The position numbers were made by a program, and so were the translations under genes. The notes beneath the pieces are model-generated. The model saw only the letters and a list, made by a program, of their open reading frames with translations. It was not told the DNA's origin and searched no databases. A stretch of 64,000 nucleotides of DNA from Stratiolaelaps scimitus (Eukaryota; Arthropoda; Arachnida; Mesostigmata; Laelapidae), in contig JABWDB010000009.1 in the NCBI GenBank assembly GCA_019614645.1, positions 4,383,501-4,447,500 of the forward strand. The letters run 5' to 3'. Each line of letters begins with the position of its first letter. Positions within the stretch are counted from its first letter, which is position 1. Positions 10,901 through 23,800 of this stretch are shown piece after piece.

Positions 10901-13900
10901 ACAGCAACAAGTAAGAGGTCAGCGAAATGCTTTTGTTTACCCTTACAATCAAGAGTTCAACGCCTATATTATTGACCGCTACCAATGTTAAAGGTGTTTG
11001 ATTTCTTTGCCTGGATTAGTTGCCACTCGAACTCTCTACTTTTGGAATAATTGCTGGAGTACTCGACTTTGGAGGTACTGTTGCGTCATCTGGTGTTCAT
11101 CTTTTTCTTTCTTCCAAAGGTGAGAAAGCATGGATTGACCTGCATCGTTGCGCTCCCACAGACGTACGGCAGGAGGGCTGTTGAGCAGAAGAGAATTAAA
11201 CTCGGCAATATAAAATGAAACTTGATCGGCTGTAGAGGATCTAGCTTAACTAAACTGAATCAAATTGAAATCTAGAACAATATTCTGCTTGTGATATGAA
11301 TAATATTAATTAATATAATTCAATTTCGCAAAATCGACTACTCACTATTTCAGCAGAATTTTTGCAGTTGTTCACGGACTCAGCAGTAATGGACGTTGAG
11401 CGCACATTTCCCCGTGACAAACTTGAATACCTAAAAACAGTCCAGATTCCATGTATGCTTTGAGTGGGAACTTGAAATTCAAATACACCTCAACCTTAAC
11501 CCAAACGTGTGGCTCAGTCCCTATTTGCGTATCTCTGCTGTTAATCCTCATCATGAGATAATGCAATCTTTCAAAAGTTAAGCCAGTCCCAGGGCCACGA
11601 TTGCTTACCGTTTTAAACTCGACGTCGACCCTCCATACTGGTTCGTTCACGGCGTGTGTCTTCGTGCCCGTCTGCGGCTGTCACGGAACCCTGAGCATAA
11701 TGACCGCATTCTCGCTCGCGACTGGTCCATCCATTTTGCCATGGGATTCTTCTGGGGAAAAGGAAAAACGACCGAAAAGCCTCGCAAGATATGTTCTAGC
11801 AATCATCCCTTTGCTAGACTGTCCAAAATTTTAATGATATTTCTGCTGGCTGGACCACGCGCCGCAAGACGTTATTGTTAGTCGGCGCCAGCTTGGCGTG
11901 GAACGACGTAACGCAATAAGTCGCTGGGCCAGATGGCTATTCGACTTTTTGTTCTCGAAGTTTTCCCGCAAATGATCTCTGTACGACAAAACAGTTAGCT
12001 GAAATTTTACGAAATTCGACTAGTAGCAGCTTGATCCGCTTGGAGTGAGGATAGCTTTGCTATGCTTTCTCTTTGTGGTAGCTTCCTGCCCGTTCTACAT
12101 GTATCGGCGTTCTCGCAGGTTTGTCGTACGGATGGAACAGTGATCTTCGATCCTTTCTATGAACGACTGAATGGGGTTTTTCTTTCGTGGAGTCGCCAAT
12201 TCTAGTTCTGTTTGAATTGGTCCAGCGAGAAGGTGAAGGGTCAAACAAATCGATTGGAAAAGGTTACCAAGCTGGGCTGGAACGCGACAGCGGGTCGTGA
12301 AGAATATACGCAGTGCCTACTAGACGCAATTTAACTTCACGCCAACTCTTCGAGGTAAAAACCCAAACGATGGAGGCTCCCTTACGAACGACGCGAATAG
12401 GACGTTGACTTCAGGTATACCTCTGCTGTCCTCCTTGAAGGAGGATTTTCGACGACGGCAGCTCGAAAGCAAGAACTCATCTCACAAACTGACGTTCATT
12501 GCCTGAAAAACTAGAGTTGAAGGTGTCGTATACTGTTGTCTTCCCTATTGCAGATTAGGTTATTGTGGTTGTCCGATGTGTCACATGACTGGAGCAAGTG
12601 GCGTCGCGGTTGAACTCAGTAGAAGTCTAATTCAGGAGAAATCGTTCGTTAACAGTGAATTCAGTAGGGCTTACTTTCATGTAGATATATATATATATAT
12701 ATTTGGCCCAGATAGGCCTACCATGACCCAACGTCTTGGCCACCCCTCATTTTGGAGATTGTGCCCAGAGTGTGCGCTCCATACAGTTCCGGCGCACCTT
12801 GCAAGCAGATATACTGTTAATCGCGTCTGCATTTATGACGAGCACCTGCGATCTCATGTGAGAGTTGTGTCGTTGTACAACTAAACGCAGTACAAAGGAA
12901 ACATATGTAAAGGTGACTTATGTTGATACAGGATTGGTTTGCTATAACATCTTTGCAAACCGCTACCGGGTTCACCAAAGGCACGAACACCACCAGCATG
13001 TCACACTAACAAACGCTAAAACACAACGACTATTATTGGCATTGCCACTTGACCTTGTTCACACGAGCTATTTAGGAACATACCCTGGTCGCCATTGACC
13101 GTGGTCGAAGTCGAGGCAAGAATTTTGATTGATGTTCCAATGTTGTGCATATTGCTGTATTGTTGAATAAAATCATAATTACTCACGATTATCATCTTCC
13201 CATGTACTCAATGCATTCGCAGCACTTGTTGTCTGTTCAAGCTCTGTGTATCTAGTTCGGAGTACACTTTTGCGGAAGCGATTCATCGCCACTTCCTCCC
13301 CATTTTCGCCTTTATCCGTACTCAAGTTCACTAGCTCAGTTGCCCTCAAAGGGTGTACTCGTATAAGCGCTCGTTTTTAACACTTAGTGGTAGGTGATTG
13401 CTACAAAAATGTAACGAAGAGGACCATCCGCCTCCACCAGTTCTTGCAAAGTAGTACGCCTTCTCCACGTTCCGTAATGAGCTCGTCGATGTGTGTGGAC
13501 CGAGCAGAATAGCATACTGGGCGTTGAGTTTCAGTGGCACTCAATTGAAGAAGCCAACTTAAATCGACCAGAGAAAGGATGTCGTTGTTCCTACCCAAAG
13601 CTACTCCAGATTCCTGCTAAGGACATCGTCGCCGGCCTACTATCCCAAGCATCCCAGCCCGTGAGGAGAGATGTTCCTCGTTCGCATTTCGGGTCCCTAC
13701 CTTGCTCCTTGCATGTCTTGCCAAAAAACCCTTCTTAACGACATCGTCGTATAGGGGCGGCGGGTGGGGGATCGTTTAACGGAAAAGCAAAAACGAGCAA
13801 AAACACACTCCCTATACCCCTCTCTATCCGCCTTTACCACCACTAGCACCGCAGCGCTCGAGGTTACCTCCGCCCATGAAAATCCGACCTCTTCAAGTGT

Positions 13901-14100
13901 TTTTTCTCCCCCCCCCTGTCTCTCTCTGTCTCCGAAACTATACCTCGCTTCTTTCGCTTTGTCACTCTTCATCTCTTCTTTATTTTATTTCTCCAGGTTC
14001 TTCCCCTAGGTGGTTATCGTATAAAGGCCTCCCTCTATGTTTGTAGTCCGAATATAGTTATTTTGCACCATGTTGCATTGTAAGTAGAGAAGGGAGCCAC
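7967..14100. other. no confirmed gene; scattered repeats and GC-rich patches
   Basis: The stretch contains (GA)n at 9020-9041, (TA)n at about 9916-9927 and 12686-12701, and a (TG)n run at about 10641-10654. A GC-rich patch lies at 10300-10560, where both strands have open frames without a recognised product. The minus-strand sequence at 9560-9850 looks like decayed repeat but could not be assigned. No tRNA or rRNA was seen. Confidence 0.4.
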
Positions 14101-14112
14101 CCCCTTGTTTTC

Positions 14113-14693
14113 CTATCTGCTTTGCAGTGGTTCCGCTGCAACCAGTCGTGTTTCCTTGAACAACGTTGCCGTATCAACGACAGTAGTCGCAGCAATGCCG
14201 GCAGCTTGCCGTTTGGCGTCTGAAACATAGCCGGACTGCTGAACCAACGACACCGAGAGGCCCACGTAAGCGCCCGCTCCCTAACGCAGATCCAACAAGA
14301 ATGGTCAGAAATACTGCCGGGGAAACAAGTCAGCAGTATAGGAAAGCAATGTTCTTCTTTCGATTTGCCTTTTTTTAACCTCGGACTCCCCTTCGTCTTC
14401 TCGACGACGACTCGACACGAGGGCGGTGGCGGCACCGGCTACGATCTGTCCACGGCACTTAGGAGGTCTTGTAGACAGAGGGGTACGAACAGACAGGATT
14501 CTGTCTACCTTACGCTAGCTGTTACCAGGGATCAGGACAACGGTGGTGCTGGAAGTGCTAGGGGTTTGAACCACGGCATCGCCCACTTCAGGTGATGAAG
14601 AAACTTGAGTCCTTCGGCTGTTCCAAACTCGTCGTCGGCATTCCCTTCCACTATTACCTCGCCGGCACTGCACCCAACAGCCGCTTTCGCTTC
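14113..14693 (-). pseudogene. three coding-like segments in different frames, unassigned (decayed gene or element)
   Basis: Three successive minus-strand stretches read like protein. At 14693-14532 there is a segment with GEVIVEGNADDEFGTAEGL. At 14457-14305 there is one with AGAATALVSSRRREDEGESE. At 14280-14113 there is a 55-residue segment with AYVGLSVSLVQQSGYVSDAK, ending in a stop at 14113-14115. The last is preceded by GCGTTAG, a possible splice acceptor. The segments are in order but in different frames with stops between them, so this may be a small spliced gene, a broken gene or a dead transposable element. I recognise no family. Confidence 0.25.
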
Positions 14694-16545
14694 TTGTCTT
14701 ACAACGTTGATGGATTTTGAGAATGAGCTTCTTAGCTTTTAAAATGTTGCCTTTCGCTCACTGGTAACGCTTGTTACAGACAGTTATGCCGGAGGGGAAT
14801 ACAATTGACTTCGTAAACGTGTAGTTGAACGAACATAGAGACGGTCATCGACCGCCACTAGAAGGACAAATAAACCCTTGTTCCTTTTAAATAACTATGT
14901 GTTAGAATGTTCTAGAGGTCCATACCGGCTGTCGAAGCTATCTACTACTAGGTCTCGGGTGGCCCTGCCCGAGCGATCCTACAGTGGCCTCAGGGAGATG
15001 CGGATTTTTCCTCTCGGCTCGTAGTAATGCCATAACGCAAAATGCCGAGAAGGGCCTGACGGGAGAAGAGAATCACTCGCTACCAACAAAGCAGGTCTCG
15101 GGCAGCTAGCCCAGAATCTTCGCCTTCCAAGCCCGTCCATGGCGTTGCTCGGACGGCGAAAAAGCACAAATATATACACAAGTACATGGTCACAAACATC
15201 ACACAAAACGTGTTCTATTTTGATTCTTCCACATTACGTTCTTTGTATGCGGTAGATGACGAGAATAATCCAGAGAGGTATATACCTGTTTTTATTGTGT
15301 TCACCGCACGGATTGCTTGACCAGTCGGTGGAACCAGACGAAATATCGAGCAGCATATTAAGAACAAATAATAAATATGATAGTTAAGGTGATGATCTCC
15401 ACGATGAGACGCGTTTTATAAATGCCGCCATCTAGCCGAGACCTGTATAATTCCAGCATAATCCGACCAGTCGTAGAAGATGGAATTTACTAAGGCAACA
15501 TAAGTTGACATATTTTTCACGAACTCTCTATTCTATGTTGGATTGATTCAATGTCTATTGATATCATTAGTATCACTATTATTTTCATTCTCTGATTTGT
15601 CCTCAAAGCCTTTGTTGCCCTCAGTAGATTTTGCTTATTTCAACCAGCAGGAATCCGACCTGTATCCACAATCAATAGTGTGATATTGGATTACCACTCC
15701 GAGTAGAAGCGTTGGAAACGTCCGCGTTCCACTAGAGCACACTGATTTTTGCGCGCTCCAACCAACCATGGAAACCAACTTTTTACCAATCCCGTTGCCA
15801 GAAGCGATCCGCAGCCTCGCATCTGTTCCTCTGTCTATACTGGCACTAGACTCCACTGCTATAACTATTACACTTCAGGCCTACTAATTGGAGGAATTCC
15901 AGCGTCACCACCTTTGCTAGAAGTTGAAACCAGAACGAGCGAAGATCGCTCTGTTATGTATGCCTGCCTCTATCGGGGTCTGTTCCCATGTTATATAGGG
16001 AGTTTAACCACGAATAACACGCCCCTGATAACAAAATGATACCATGTAGAGAGGTACGTAGATACATACCTATATAGTATATGAGACACGCAGTAATGTG
16101 AACCTCGTCAAAGGGAGGAGGCCTTTCTTTCATTGTGAAATACACATGGCACCAGCAGGTTGATGCGTTTCGTACATTTTATCCCTCTTGGATGCAGTGA
16201 ATTGCGCGACGTCGCGATATCAAACAGCGTATACATATAAAACGTCACGGATCGTGCAATGTTGAACAACAAAAATCACACCAATCACGGCAATGTTGCG
16301 CTTGATCCTGTCAGTGCCGGCGTCCTCTCGAGCACCCCTTCCCTTCCAAATCGACTTTTTTTCCAATCCGCCTGATCCGTAGCCTCTTCGAAGCTGAGGC
16401 AGGACGGAGACCACGTGTGAGAAACATTTGTGAGATGGCAACCTATGTGTAGCCAATGGGTGGCATTCGCGAATCCTATAAGCGCGTTGGTAAAGCTGAA
16501 GTTCACTACCAACGACTCACATTACGGCCACCTTGCTCAAGTGAG

Positions 16546-16550
<5 letters not shown>

Positions 16551-16578
<28 letters not shown>
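16551..16578. repeat. (GA)14 microsatellite
   Basis: An uninterrupted 28-base GA run. Confidence 0.95.
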
Positions 16579-16585
<7 letters not shown>

Positions 16586-17790
16586 GAACATTGGACACCA
16601 ACCAAATGATACCCTCGCCTGTAGTTCCGCCCGAGTCCGGCTGCTGATGAGGCGGACGTAAAAATAAACGTTGCTGCATAAAAATCATCATACCAAATGG
16701 AATTATCGTTTCATTTATTGAACTCGGTACACTCGATTCAAGCACAAGAAGTGCTCCCTACGCGCCGCTGTATTATCATTATTTATCACCTAAAACTTCA
16801 TGATAACACCAAATATCTATGACGCCAGTAAGAGCTGTGCTATGTATACCTAACGAGGATGGCAATGGTAACCCAAGTACATCAATGAACAAGCGGCATT
16901 ACGACACATTCATCGGAAATTATCTTTCACTTAACTGTAACTCTAACTATTCTACTTGTGTAGCTGTATTTCAGCCTGTGAATCATCATTACACGATAAT
17001 TAGAGGCAGCTCTATTAGTCATCATACGGGTACAACACCACACTAATGCATATGTAAATTCTTCCGTACAAACAAGTTGCTCTCTGGCAAGTGCGCGTAC
17101 TATAAAAATCTCCAGGGAGTAGCCTCCATTAGGCCAAGAGCACACACACACACCTGTAAGAAACGCTAAGAAGCAAAGTTGAACTAGCGTCGCCGGCTCG
17201 TTCACGCCCTGACGAATACCACCGAAGGAACTGAACGAAATTTTGCAACGGCTTTGAGACGTCGGTGCAGCACTTGAAAATTACTATGATGTCGATAAGC
17301 AAGCTACACTGTATCGAGCTCAGTACATTAGCTAACTCATCACAGATCATTTGCGCGGGTCCCTAGGAAGTCGGCTGGCTTCCCTACGTATAAGCAGGAT
17401 GGAACTAACTGAAGATATCCGAAACAGCTCCTCTAGCCGAAGGCTGACTAACACACCACACCGATGGTCTTGGACGACCAGGTTGGAAGGAAGAACTGCA
17501 CACTCGGTTAGAAGGGGGCTTACCTATGACGGTTCGATGAAAATCTTTTGAAAGAGACATCTCCTTATTTGTTTCGAATCAAAACACAACAGTAACGAAA
17601 TCAAATCGAAGAACGTCTTGATTTTAAGCAAGCGCCTTCATTATGAGACCTCGTTAATTATTTAGAATATCACATTCAATGTCATTAAATATATTAAATA
17701 CATATTATCCTCTCTATGCAACGCTATCCGTGATGTGCCGTTTTTCACTGTGAACCTATGTACAGGATATAAGAAATATAGTTCGAAACA

Positions 17791-17982
17791 TTGGGGGGAC
17801 CAGGGACACAATCATTGAACTTTCTTCAGATTTTAGGAGAAAGGTTAGCACCCGCTACAGGAGAGCGACGTGCAACCGAATTTTTAATGCAAAGATTTCC
17901 CTCAGATATCCAAAGCGCAACGCAATTTCTATTTTGGGCAACCGCTCAAGGATTGGGGAAGTGGGGGGCTTCCTTGTTCTAG
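17791..17982 (+). mobile_element. possible retroelement coding remnant
   Basis: The frame reads FLQILGERLAPATGERRATE, then FLMQRFPSDIQ, and ends at a stop at 17982. The pattern of 'ATGE-RA-FL-QR' resembles structural (gag-like) segments seen in arthropod retroelements, but I cannot name a family and no flanking long terminal repeat or polymerase sequence was found. It may equally be chance. Confidence 0.2.
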
Positions 17983-18082
17983 ATATTCCCTTAAGAATAT
18001 ATAGAGGAAGGTGTTTTTAGATGTATTTCACGTTCAATGGGTGATACAATTGTGGCCCACTTTTATAATTGATTAAAAATAA

Positions 18083-18116
18083 ATGTTCACATTGTATATA
18101 TATATAATGTGAACAT
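18083..18116. repeat. perfect 11-bp inverted repeat around a TA-rich loop
   Basis: ATGTTCACATT at 18083-18093 is matched by its exact reverse complement AATGTGAACAT at 18106-18116, with a 12-base (TA)-rich spacer. It could form a hairpin or be the core of a small palindromic repeat. No function is claimed. Confidence 0.75.
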
Positions 18117-20044
18117 ACATTTTTTTATATATATATATATATCAAATTAGATGTACGAACTAAAGTTTAAGCGCCCTCCCCCCGTAAAATAGATTGCCGA
18201 CGAAAGAAGTAAACTGCAATTTTGTAGTTCACTGTCGAGTTCACTTTAGATGAGCTTCTTGTTGCAGTGCCGTCCTAATACCACTTCTCGGGGAAATGTG
18301 TGAAGCGCACGGCTCGTTTAACGCTCTGTGGTGAAACGAAAATTAAAGGTAGACCAGGATCACTTTAAGGACAACAGGCGAACCCTCTATTTCCTTGGGC
18401 GCCTGCTCAATTAGCAAGGAGACGACGTGACACTAATAGATAGTTAAGGCTGACCAAGCAGAAGGAACATAGAGGCCCAGACATCAAGAGGCCCAGCCCA
18501 GTTGGGCCGTGCGGGTCAAGTTAAGCTGTACTTCTGTGTACGCAGCGATGGCGGTGTTATTGTAGCCAACACCACGACTGCCACCGCTGGCATCGTGTGT
18601 TTCCGCCAAGCTCGCTGCCATTTGTCCTCCATTTGGCCAGCGGCCACACGGTACAGCGCTATGTTGTTTCGGCAAAACTCCAAACACAAGCCTCTGCCTC
18701 TTCTCATCCATGGCACAGGTCATCCATGTTCCTTCTCGCTGCAAAGTCTACCTTTAGCTAGCTAGGTTTCGGTAGCAGCGGTACGCGTTGATGACCGCTG
18801 CGCACAGCTTCCCGCCTTCGTGACATCAGCCACCCGTCGGGGCGAGATGTTGGGTCATTTCAGTTAGACGGCAGCACCCATGCAGCCAGTCCGCAGATGT
18901 CATTTTCTCACTCAGAAGAAGCGACTTCCACACTCGCCTCGTACGCTTGCAGCTTTCTGAACGCGGACGCGTTATTCAACGTTATGTGCTGCAGCGGAGC
19001 GAGGAAAGGGAGGCACACCAGGCCCAAGATACCCGACGCATCACCCTAGCACGTCCCCCGTTCCCCGGGGGTGGAAACAACAGCTGCCGAGACTGGGCTG
19101 GTTAGAAAGGAGGCCATGGCTTGACAGCACAATTAGTGACGACACACAAAACGGCAGGCAGGACATCTCGGCCAGCCACAGAACCAGAAAGCCACCCAAG
19201 CACCGAGTCAGCCAAATGTGTCAGAAGAAGATTGCACGGTAGGTGGTATTGCAGTGAGCGGTTGGAGTGTGTGGCTGCTGCTGCTGCTGCTTCGTAGATG
19301 CTGTGGCGGCTGTACGAGGAAGTCAGGCCGCAAGTCAGGCCCGGAGGGCCCTAGAGAGAGGCCGAGAAGAGGTCGGAGAGAATATGGCGCCGGCTAATGC
19401 ATTGACACCCACTCCCCCCCCCCCCCCCCCCGAACGCGTTAGTTCCGCCGTGCCGACAGAAGATGTAAACGATAATGGCGAATTAGCTTATTTCAGCAAA
19501 ATAAGCCAGCTAAGAGCCAAGAGTTAGGCCTTGACAACTTGGTCATATGCGGTTCGTGTTTACGGATAACTGCTCGTCTCGTCATAAATTCATCTGCAAC
19601 GCTGTCTCGACAGAAGGCGCGTGTGTCGTTGTTCGCTAGTGTTTATGGATGCCTTTCTGCTAATCACTAGTTGTTGATAGAATGAATATTCTAGTGTTGG
19701 AGGAAGACAAACACAAACGAAACTCCAAAAGAAGACAATGTGCCCAATCGAGCCTGAAGAGAGTTCCAGATGGGTATCATCGAAGAGTATCATCGAACCT
19801 CGGTTAACTCGTCTTGGGCTATATCACGATTCGACCACACGATGTGCACCTGGTGCAGTGAATTTGTCAGATATCATTTAGTTCCGACGCTTCATCGCCT
19901 CATTAGTGAAGCGCATTAATGAGTCAACGAGATTCCCACCCTTCCTGCCTACTGTCTAGCGAAACCACAGCGAATGGGGGACGGGATTGAACAACGGTTA
20001 ACAATGAATCGATTGAGCAAAAATGTTCGACGAGTCACTCCCTC

Positions 20045-20270
20045 GACGCTACGAGGTGCTAGCATGGCCACCTACACAACTCTTGTGGATTACCGGAAAA
20101 AAAAAATCACTACACGCTCTTCCAAGGTATGTTTGAGTGTCTTCCCTCGGCAAAATGCCGGAGGCCACAAGTTCGAGTCCCACGTCTTGACGAGTAGACG
20201 AAAACGTAAGCATTGTAGAACTGAACGTCCTTTAATAGACCAACAATAAAAACCTTTACTTTCTGATTAT
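20045..20270 (+). repeat. tRNA-like SINE copy B
   Basis: AGTTCGAGTCCC at about 20170-20181 is B-box-like, followed by CTTGAC, AAGCATTGTA and a GTCC-TTTAAT-ACCAA block, ending in AATAAAAACCTTTAC. The block order and most bases match copy A at 4295-4386. The copy lies just beyond the 3' end of the ADHFE1-family gene, in the opposite orientation. Confidence 0.55.
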
Positions 20271-20424
20271 GAAAATGGATCGCTCCAGCTGACAGATAGC
20301 GAGTCAATATAAGTTGTCATGATTTGCGCCATGGGCAAAAACGCTGATAACATAACTCCTCCTCGAAACGAGACTGATTATTAAATGAAACGAACATTCG
20401 TCATTCATTACCATTCGGAGTCAG

Positions 20425-20435
20425 TTTATTTTATT
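20425..20435 (-). terminator. tandem polyadenylation signals for the ADHFE1-family gene
   Basis: Two AATAAA hexamers overlap by one base on the minus strand (plus-strand TTTATT at 20425-20430 and 20430-20435). They lie about 345 bases after the stop codon of the transhydrogenase gene, a normal position for a poly(A) signal. Use is inferred. Confidence 0.45.
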
Positions 20436-20777
20436 GTTTTTATATGAAAGTATCTAGCATGCAATACCCCCTGAAAGTACACGATTCTATAATGCATTAG
20501 TCATGCCCAACGCGTAATACAACATGGCTGGCAGCAGTTCCTGTAAAAACTGTATCCAGCGTATAGAGCTCAAGTAAATGAAAGTATCCACTCAACTTGC
20601 TGTTCGTTGGAGCAGTCGGCTCCAACGTGAGACCGAGTCGCTCATTTTGCGCCTAAATATAGCCATTAACTGTAAGGCAGTTTGCCTATTCCATGTAAAT
20701 AGTTGTTTGCCACATAGTGCATATGTATATTCATTTGAGTATGCTTTCATAGTTCGATGCTGGTGTACTCGTCGACC

Positions 20778-20861
20778 CTAGTAGATTGTCATTGACTGCT
20801 CGAAAATGTTGGCGAGATCACGTTCAGCGTGGCTACGCGGCGCCAGCTTTGTCACCCGTTC
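20778..20861 (-). CDS. ADHFE1: ADHFE1-family gene, exon 8 (terminal)
   Basis: Residues 441-467 and a TAG stop at 20778-20780. The acceptor is GGTTTTCACAG. The sequence starts [10 protein letters not shown] and ends FEQSMTIY, matching the end expected for the family (ERVTKLAP...SMKLY in vertebrates). It is in phase with exon 7. Confidence 0.9.
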   Translation of the reverse strand, partial: ERVTKLAPRSHAERDLANIFEQSMTIY

Positions 20862-23800
20862 CTGTGAAAACCAAATGCGTGCACAAGCACAACTGAACAT
20901 TTTTGGTGTCTAAAAATATTGAGATATTCGATACGATATTCCTATAAACGATCTATCTATCAGGTATCATCCTGATATAATCTCTAAAAATGCTACAGCT
21001 TATTGGGAACTGTTATATAAGTGTGAGGCAAAATGAATGCCGTGGCCAAATCAACCTCGAGGTCGCATCAAACATGATACTCTACTGTTTTGCAACAAGT
21101 ATAAACGTATACACAATGTGTAGCTGTGTTGGCCTGAAAATGAGCTTTAGAGAGGAGTTTTCATACCGAAACGACGCTGTATATAAGCAGATTGCGCTTT
21201 TGCCGAGAGGGCAGGTCCAGAATCCCACTTATGAAGTATGATAAAAAGAAATGTCTACATTGTTGAAAAAAAAATTAGAAATGCAACTGGAATAAGTCAG
21301 AATGACGAACCTGGGGTATAGTCCCTTCAACGAGATTGTCGACATCGGACTTTAAGTAGCCTAAGGCGGCTAGGCCGTTCTCAATCTTCATTTCGCTCAT
21401 GTACTCGCGTAGAACATCCGCTAGCGCAGGACCGGCATCGGCCTGTTTTAGGCTTCGCGTATCTCGGCCACCTGGAGGAAAACAAATATATTTTGTCTAG
21501 ATTTTCATTACTTGATGCTTGCATTTCTCGTGTCTATTTGCCACAAGACTCAAAGCAGAAGGTGATCGCCTGAGTATTGTTTATATGATGACAAGAACGA
21601 AACGCTAAGTATTTGTTCACATTTTCTTTTTTAACGAAATTCATATTATTCTCTATCAGCATATGCAGGATAAGAGCATTCAATTCCTGCAAAGTCTAAA
21701 TATGTTCATGAGCGGGCGAATGTATATTATAAAAGTAAACCGGGTTTTTGGATTCCGGGGTAGAGGGTCACTGTGGACGTATTCGAAATTACAATACCGG
21801 AAGTATACAGTGACAAAGCAAACAGAATGTGTAAATAAGGTAATTTTCTTATAAAAATGTATCCTACCTATTTGGAAATGTTAGTTTTCCTTATTCGTCG
21901 TTTTTATTTTTTTTTTTAGATTTTTGGCGGCATTATTCCAGTGCTGCAAATTTCCAATGAAATTACACGATCCATACGTATCGTGAATAGAGAGGGTCAT
22001 ATGGAATCGATTTTGAATATTTGAAGGCAGACATTATTTTCAACAGGAGACTGAGTTCAAACTGCAGGCTGAGCTCTTCCACCGCAACGTGATGGCATGA
22101 TAGAGATACACATATATACATGCGTGGTATGATAACGCACTCGATTAACGGGACCAAGGTTGCCCATAGCCAATATTGGTCCAATACCGAAAATGGCTCT
22201 GTTCGTGCTCGCGTGTGTGTTCACTTGTGTGTTCGCATTCATTCTCGAGCCTGCTCATAGTTACCGAGGAGCTCAACCGCTGTCAAATGTCGATCAGGAC
22301 AGGCCGGCGCAGTGAAATTGAAGACGGCCGGCGATGTCATGACAACGGCTAGTCCGTGTGGAATGATGGGCTTTTGCGACGATTCGTAGTGTTCAGCAAC
22401 GAAGCTTTTTACCAGCCCCGAGATTGGGTATGACATCCCGTGGCAGAGATGGACACCGGCGTTGCCAAAGCCGATTCCCGCGTAACAACTCGCCAAGTGC
22501 ATTGCCGATCGTGCCTCGTAATCATCGCTGTTGAACACGTTCCTAGAATAGGATACACACACAGGAAGACGAAGCGCACCATGAGGCAAAAAACTGTAGA
22601 CAGAATATCAGCAACGGTATGAGAGCAACAACTCGTTGATTTAGTGAAATTCATCTATGACCATATCTGAAATTGGCACACAAATGTGTCGAGGCGTAAT
22701 AGCCTAATTGGTCTTAAGCTATCGAATGAATTTAATTAGAGATTTTTTATTGTGCATACAGTCTTGTGAAGGTCGTAATACCTATCAAGATATTAGGTAA
22801 TACCTTTGGCTGAACTGGCATTTATTTTCTGTTGGACAAAATGCTAGAAAGCCGGTTGACTATGCAGTAATTAGCATTACTCGAATAGAGATGCTTTCAA
22901 AATGAATCGAGGCATGACTGCAAGAAGTACTTGTCTTTGCTTCCAAGCTTGCGCTCGTCCTAACGAGAACATTGAGTCATCAGTGCACTCTTTTTTGGAA
23001 TAAAAAGCGGCTTTCAACAAACGGATCTTTTAACGGTCTTTCTTTGAAGATCAACGATACTGGATCTATTCCTCTACCTTTTGAAGAACTTCCGCAATAT
23101 TCCGAAGACGTGCTTAGACCAAACATCGCTAATCGGGTTGCTGCCCTGATACGCCGGCCGCTTAATCGGGTCGTCTGGGCGAGGCCCTCGCTCATAGAAC
23201 GGCACGGCCGTAAACGACTCGAGCGCATGACAGAGTACGTCAAAGCCGGAGAAAGCGGCCACTCGTTCGGGCATATGCTTCACGTGCAGTGGATCTACGA
23301 TAGCCAAGGTGGGCTTGAGTGCCCGGCTCGCTATGCCCGTCTTGGCTTTAAGAGGCTCGTAGTCGAAAATGGCAACGCCAGTCGTCTCGCTGCCGGTTCC
23401 GGCTGTGGTGGGTACTGTAAACGACAACGAGGCGGAATCACGGCAACATCGTTAATTATGAACCTTAAGCCGAAGAACAAATTGATGTTTGTCTTGCGCG
23501 GGTGATGCAATCGATTGAATGGCGAACCGTCACTAGTCGTAATATTTGTAGCAACCTCATGTAACTGATATCCATATGATGTGTCTTTTCGAATAGCAGC
23601 GGACATCATTACTAAAGAGTGATCTATATATATATATATATATATATTAGGTAGTCCCCAGCAAACTGTCGCCTCTTTAAATGCCAATAACTTTTGAACT
23701 AAATGAGTTAGAACAAAGATCTTTTGGTATGACTTAGAGGTACTCTCCAGCTTTATTGACACACCGATTCCAGCGCTCTGGGAGTTTTGAAATAGCCAAA

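Larger units (their letters stand above)
14700..20040. other. no confirmed gene
   Basis: (GA)n lies at 16551-16578, a perfect 11-bp inverted repeat at 18083-18116, and (TA)n at about 18125-18142. CTG repeats lie at about 19271-19291 and an 18-base poly-C at 19414-19431. A short plus-strand open frame at 17791-17982 (LGERLAPATGERRATEFLMQ) has the flavour of a retroelement gag segment but is not assigned. The GC-rich sequence at 18480-19400 has open frames on both strands without a recognised product. Confidence 0.4.

Noticed and set aside
19267..19527. Plus-strand frame with proline run and SAVPTEDVNDNGELAYFSK
   Set aside because: It crosses CTG and poly-C repeats, which create the cysteine and proline runs. 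The short remainder is not enough to call a gene.
22972..23505. A 177-codon plus-strand open frame
   Set aside because: It lies antisense to ADHFE1 exon 5, whose protein sequence is unmistakable. The open frame is a by-product of that exon's codon use.
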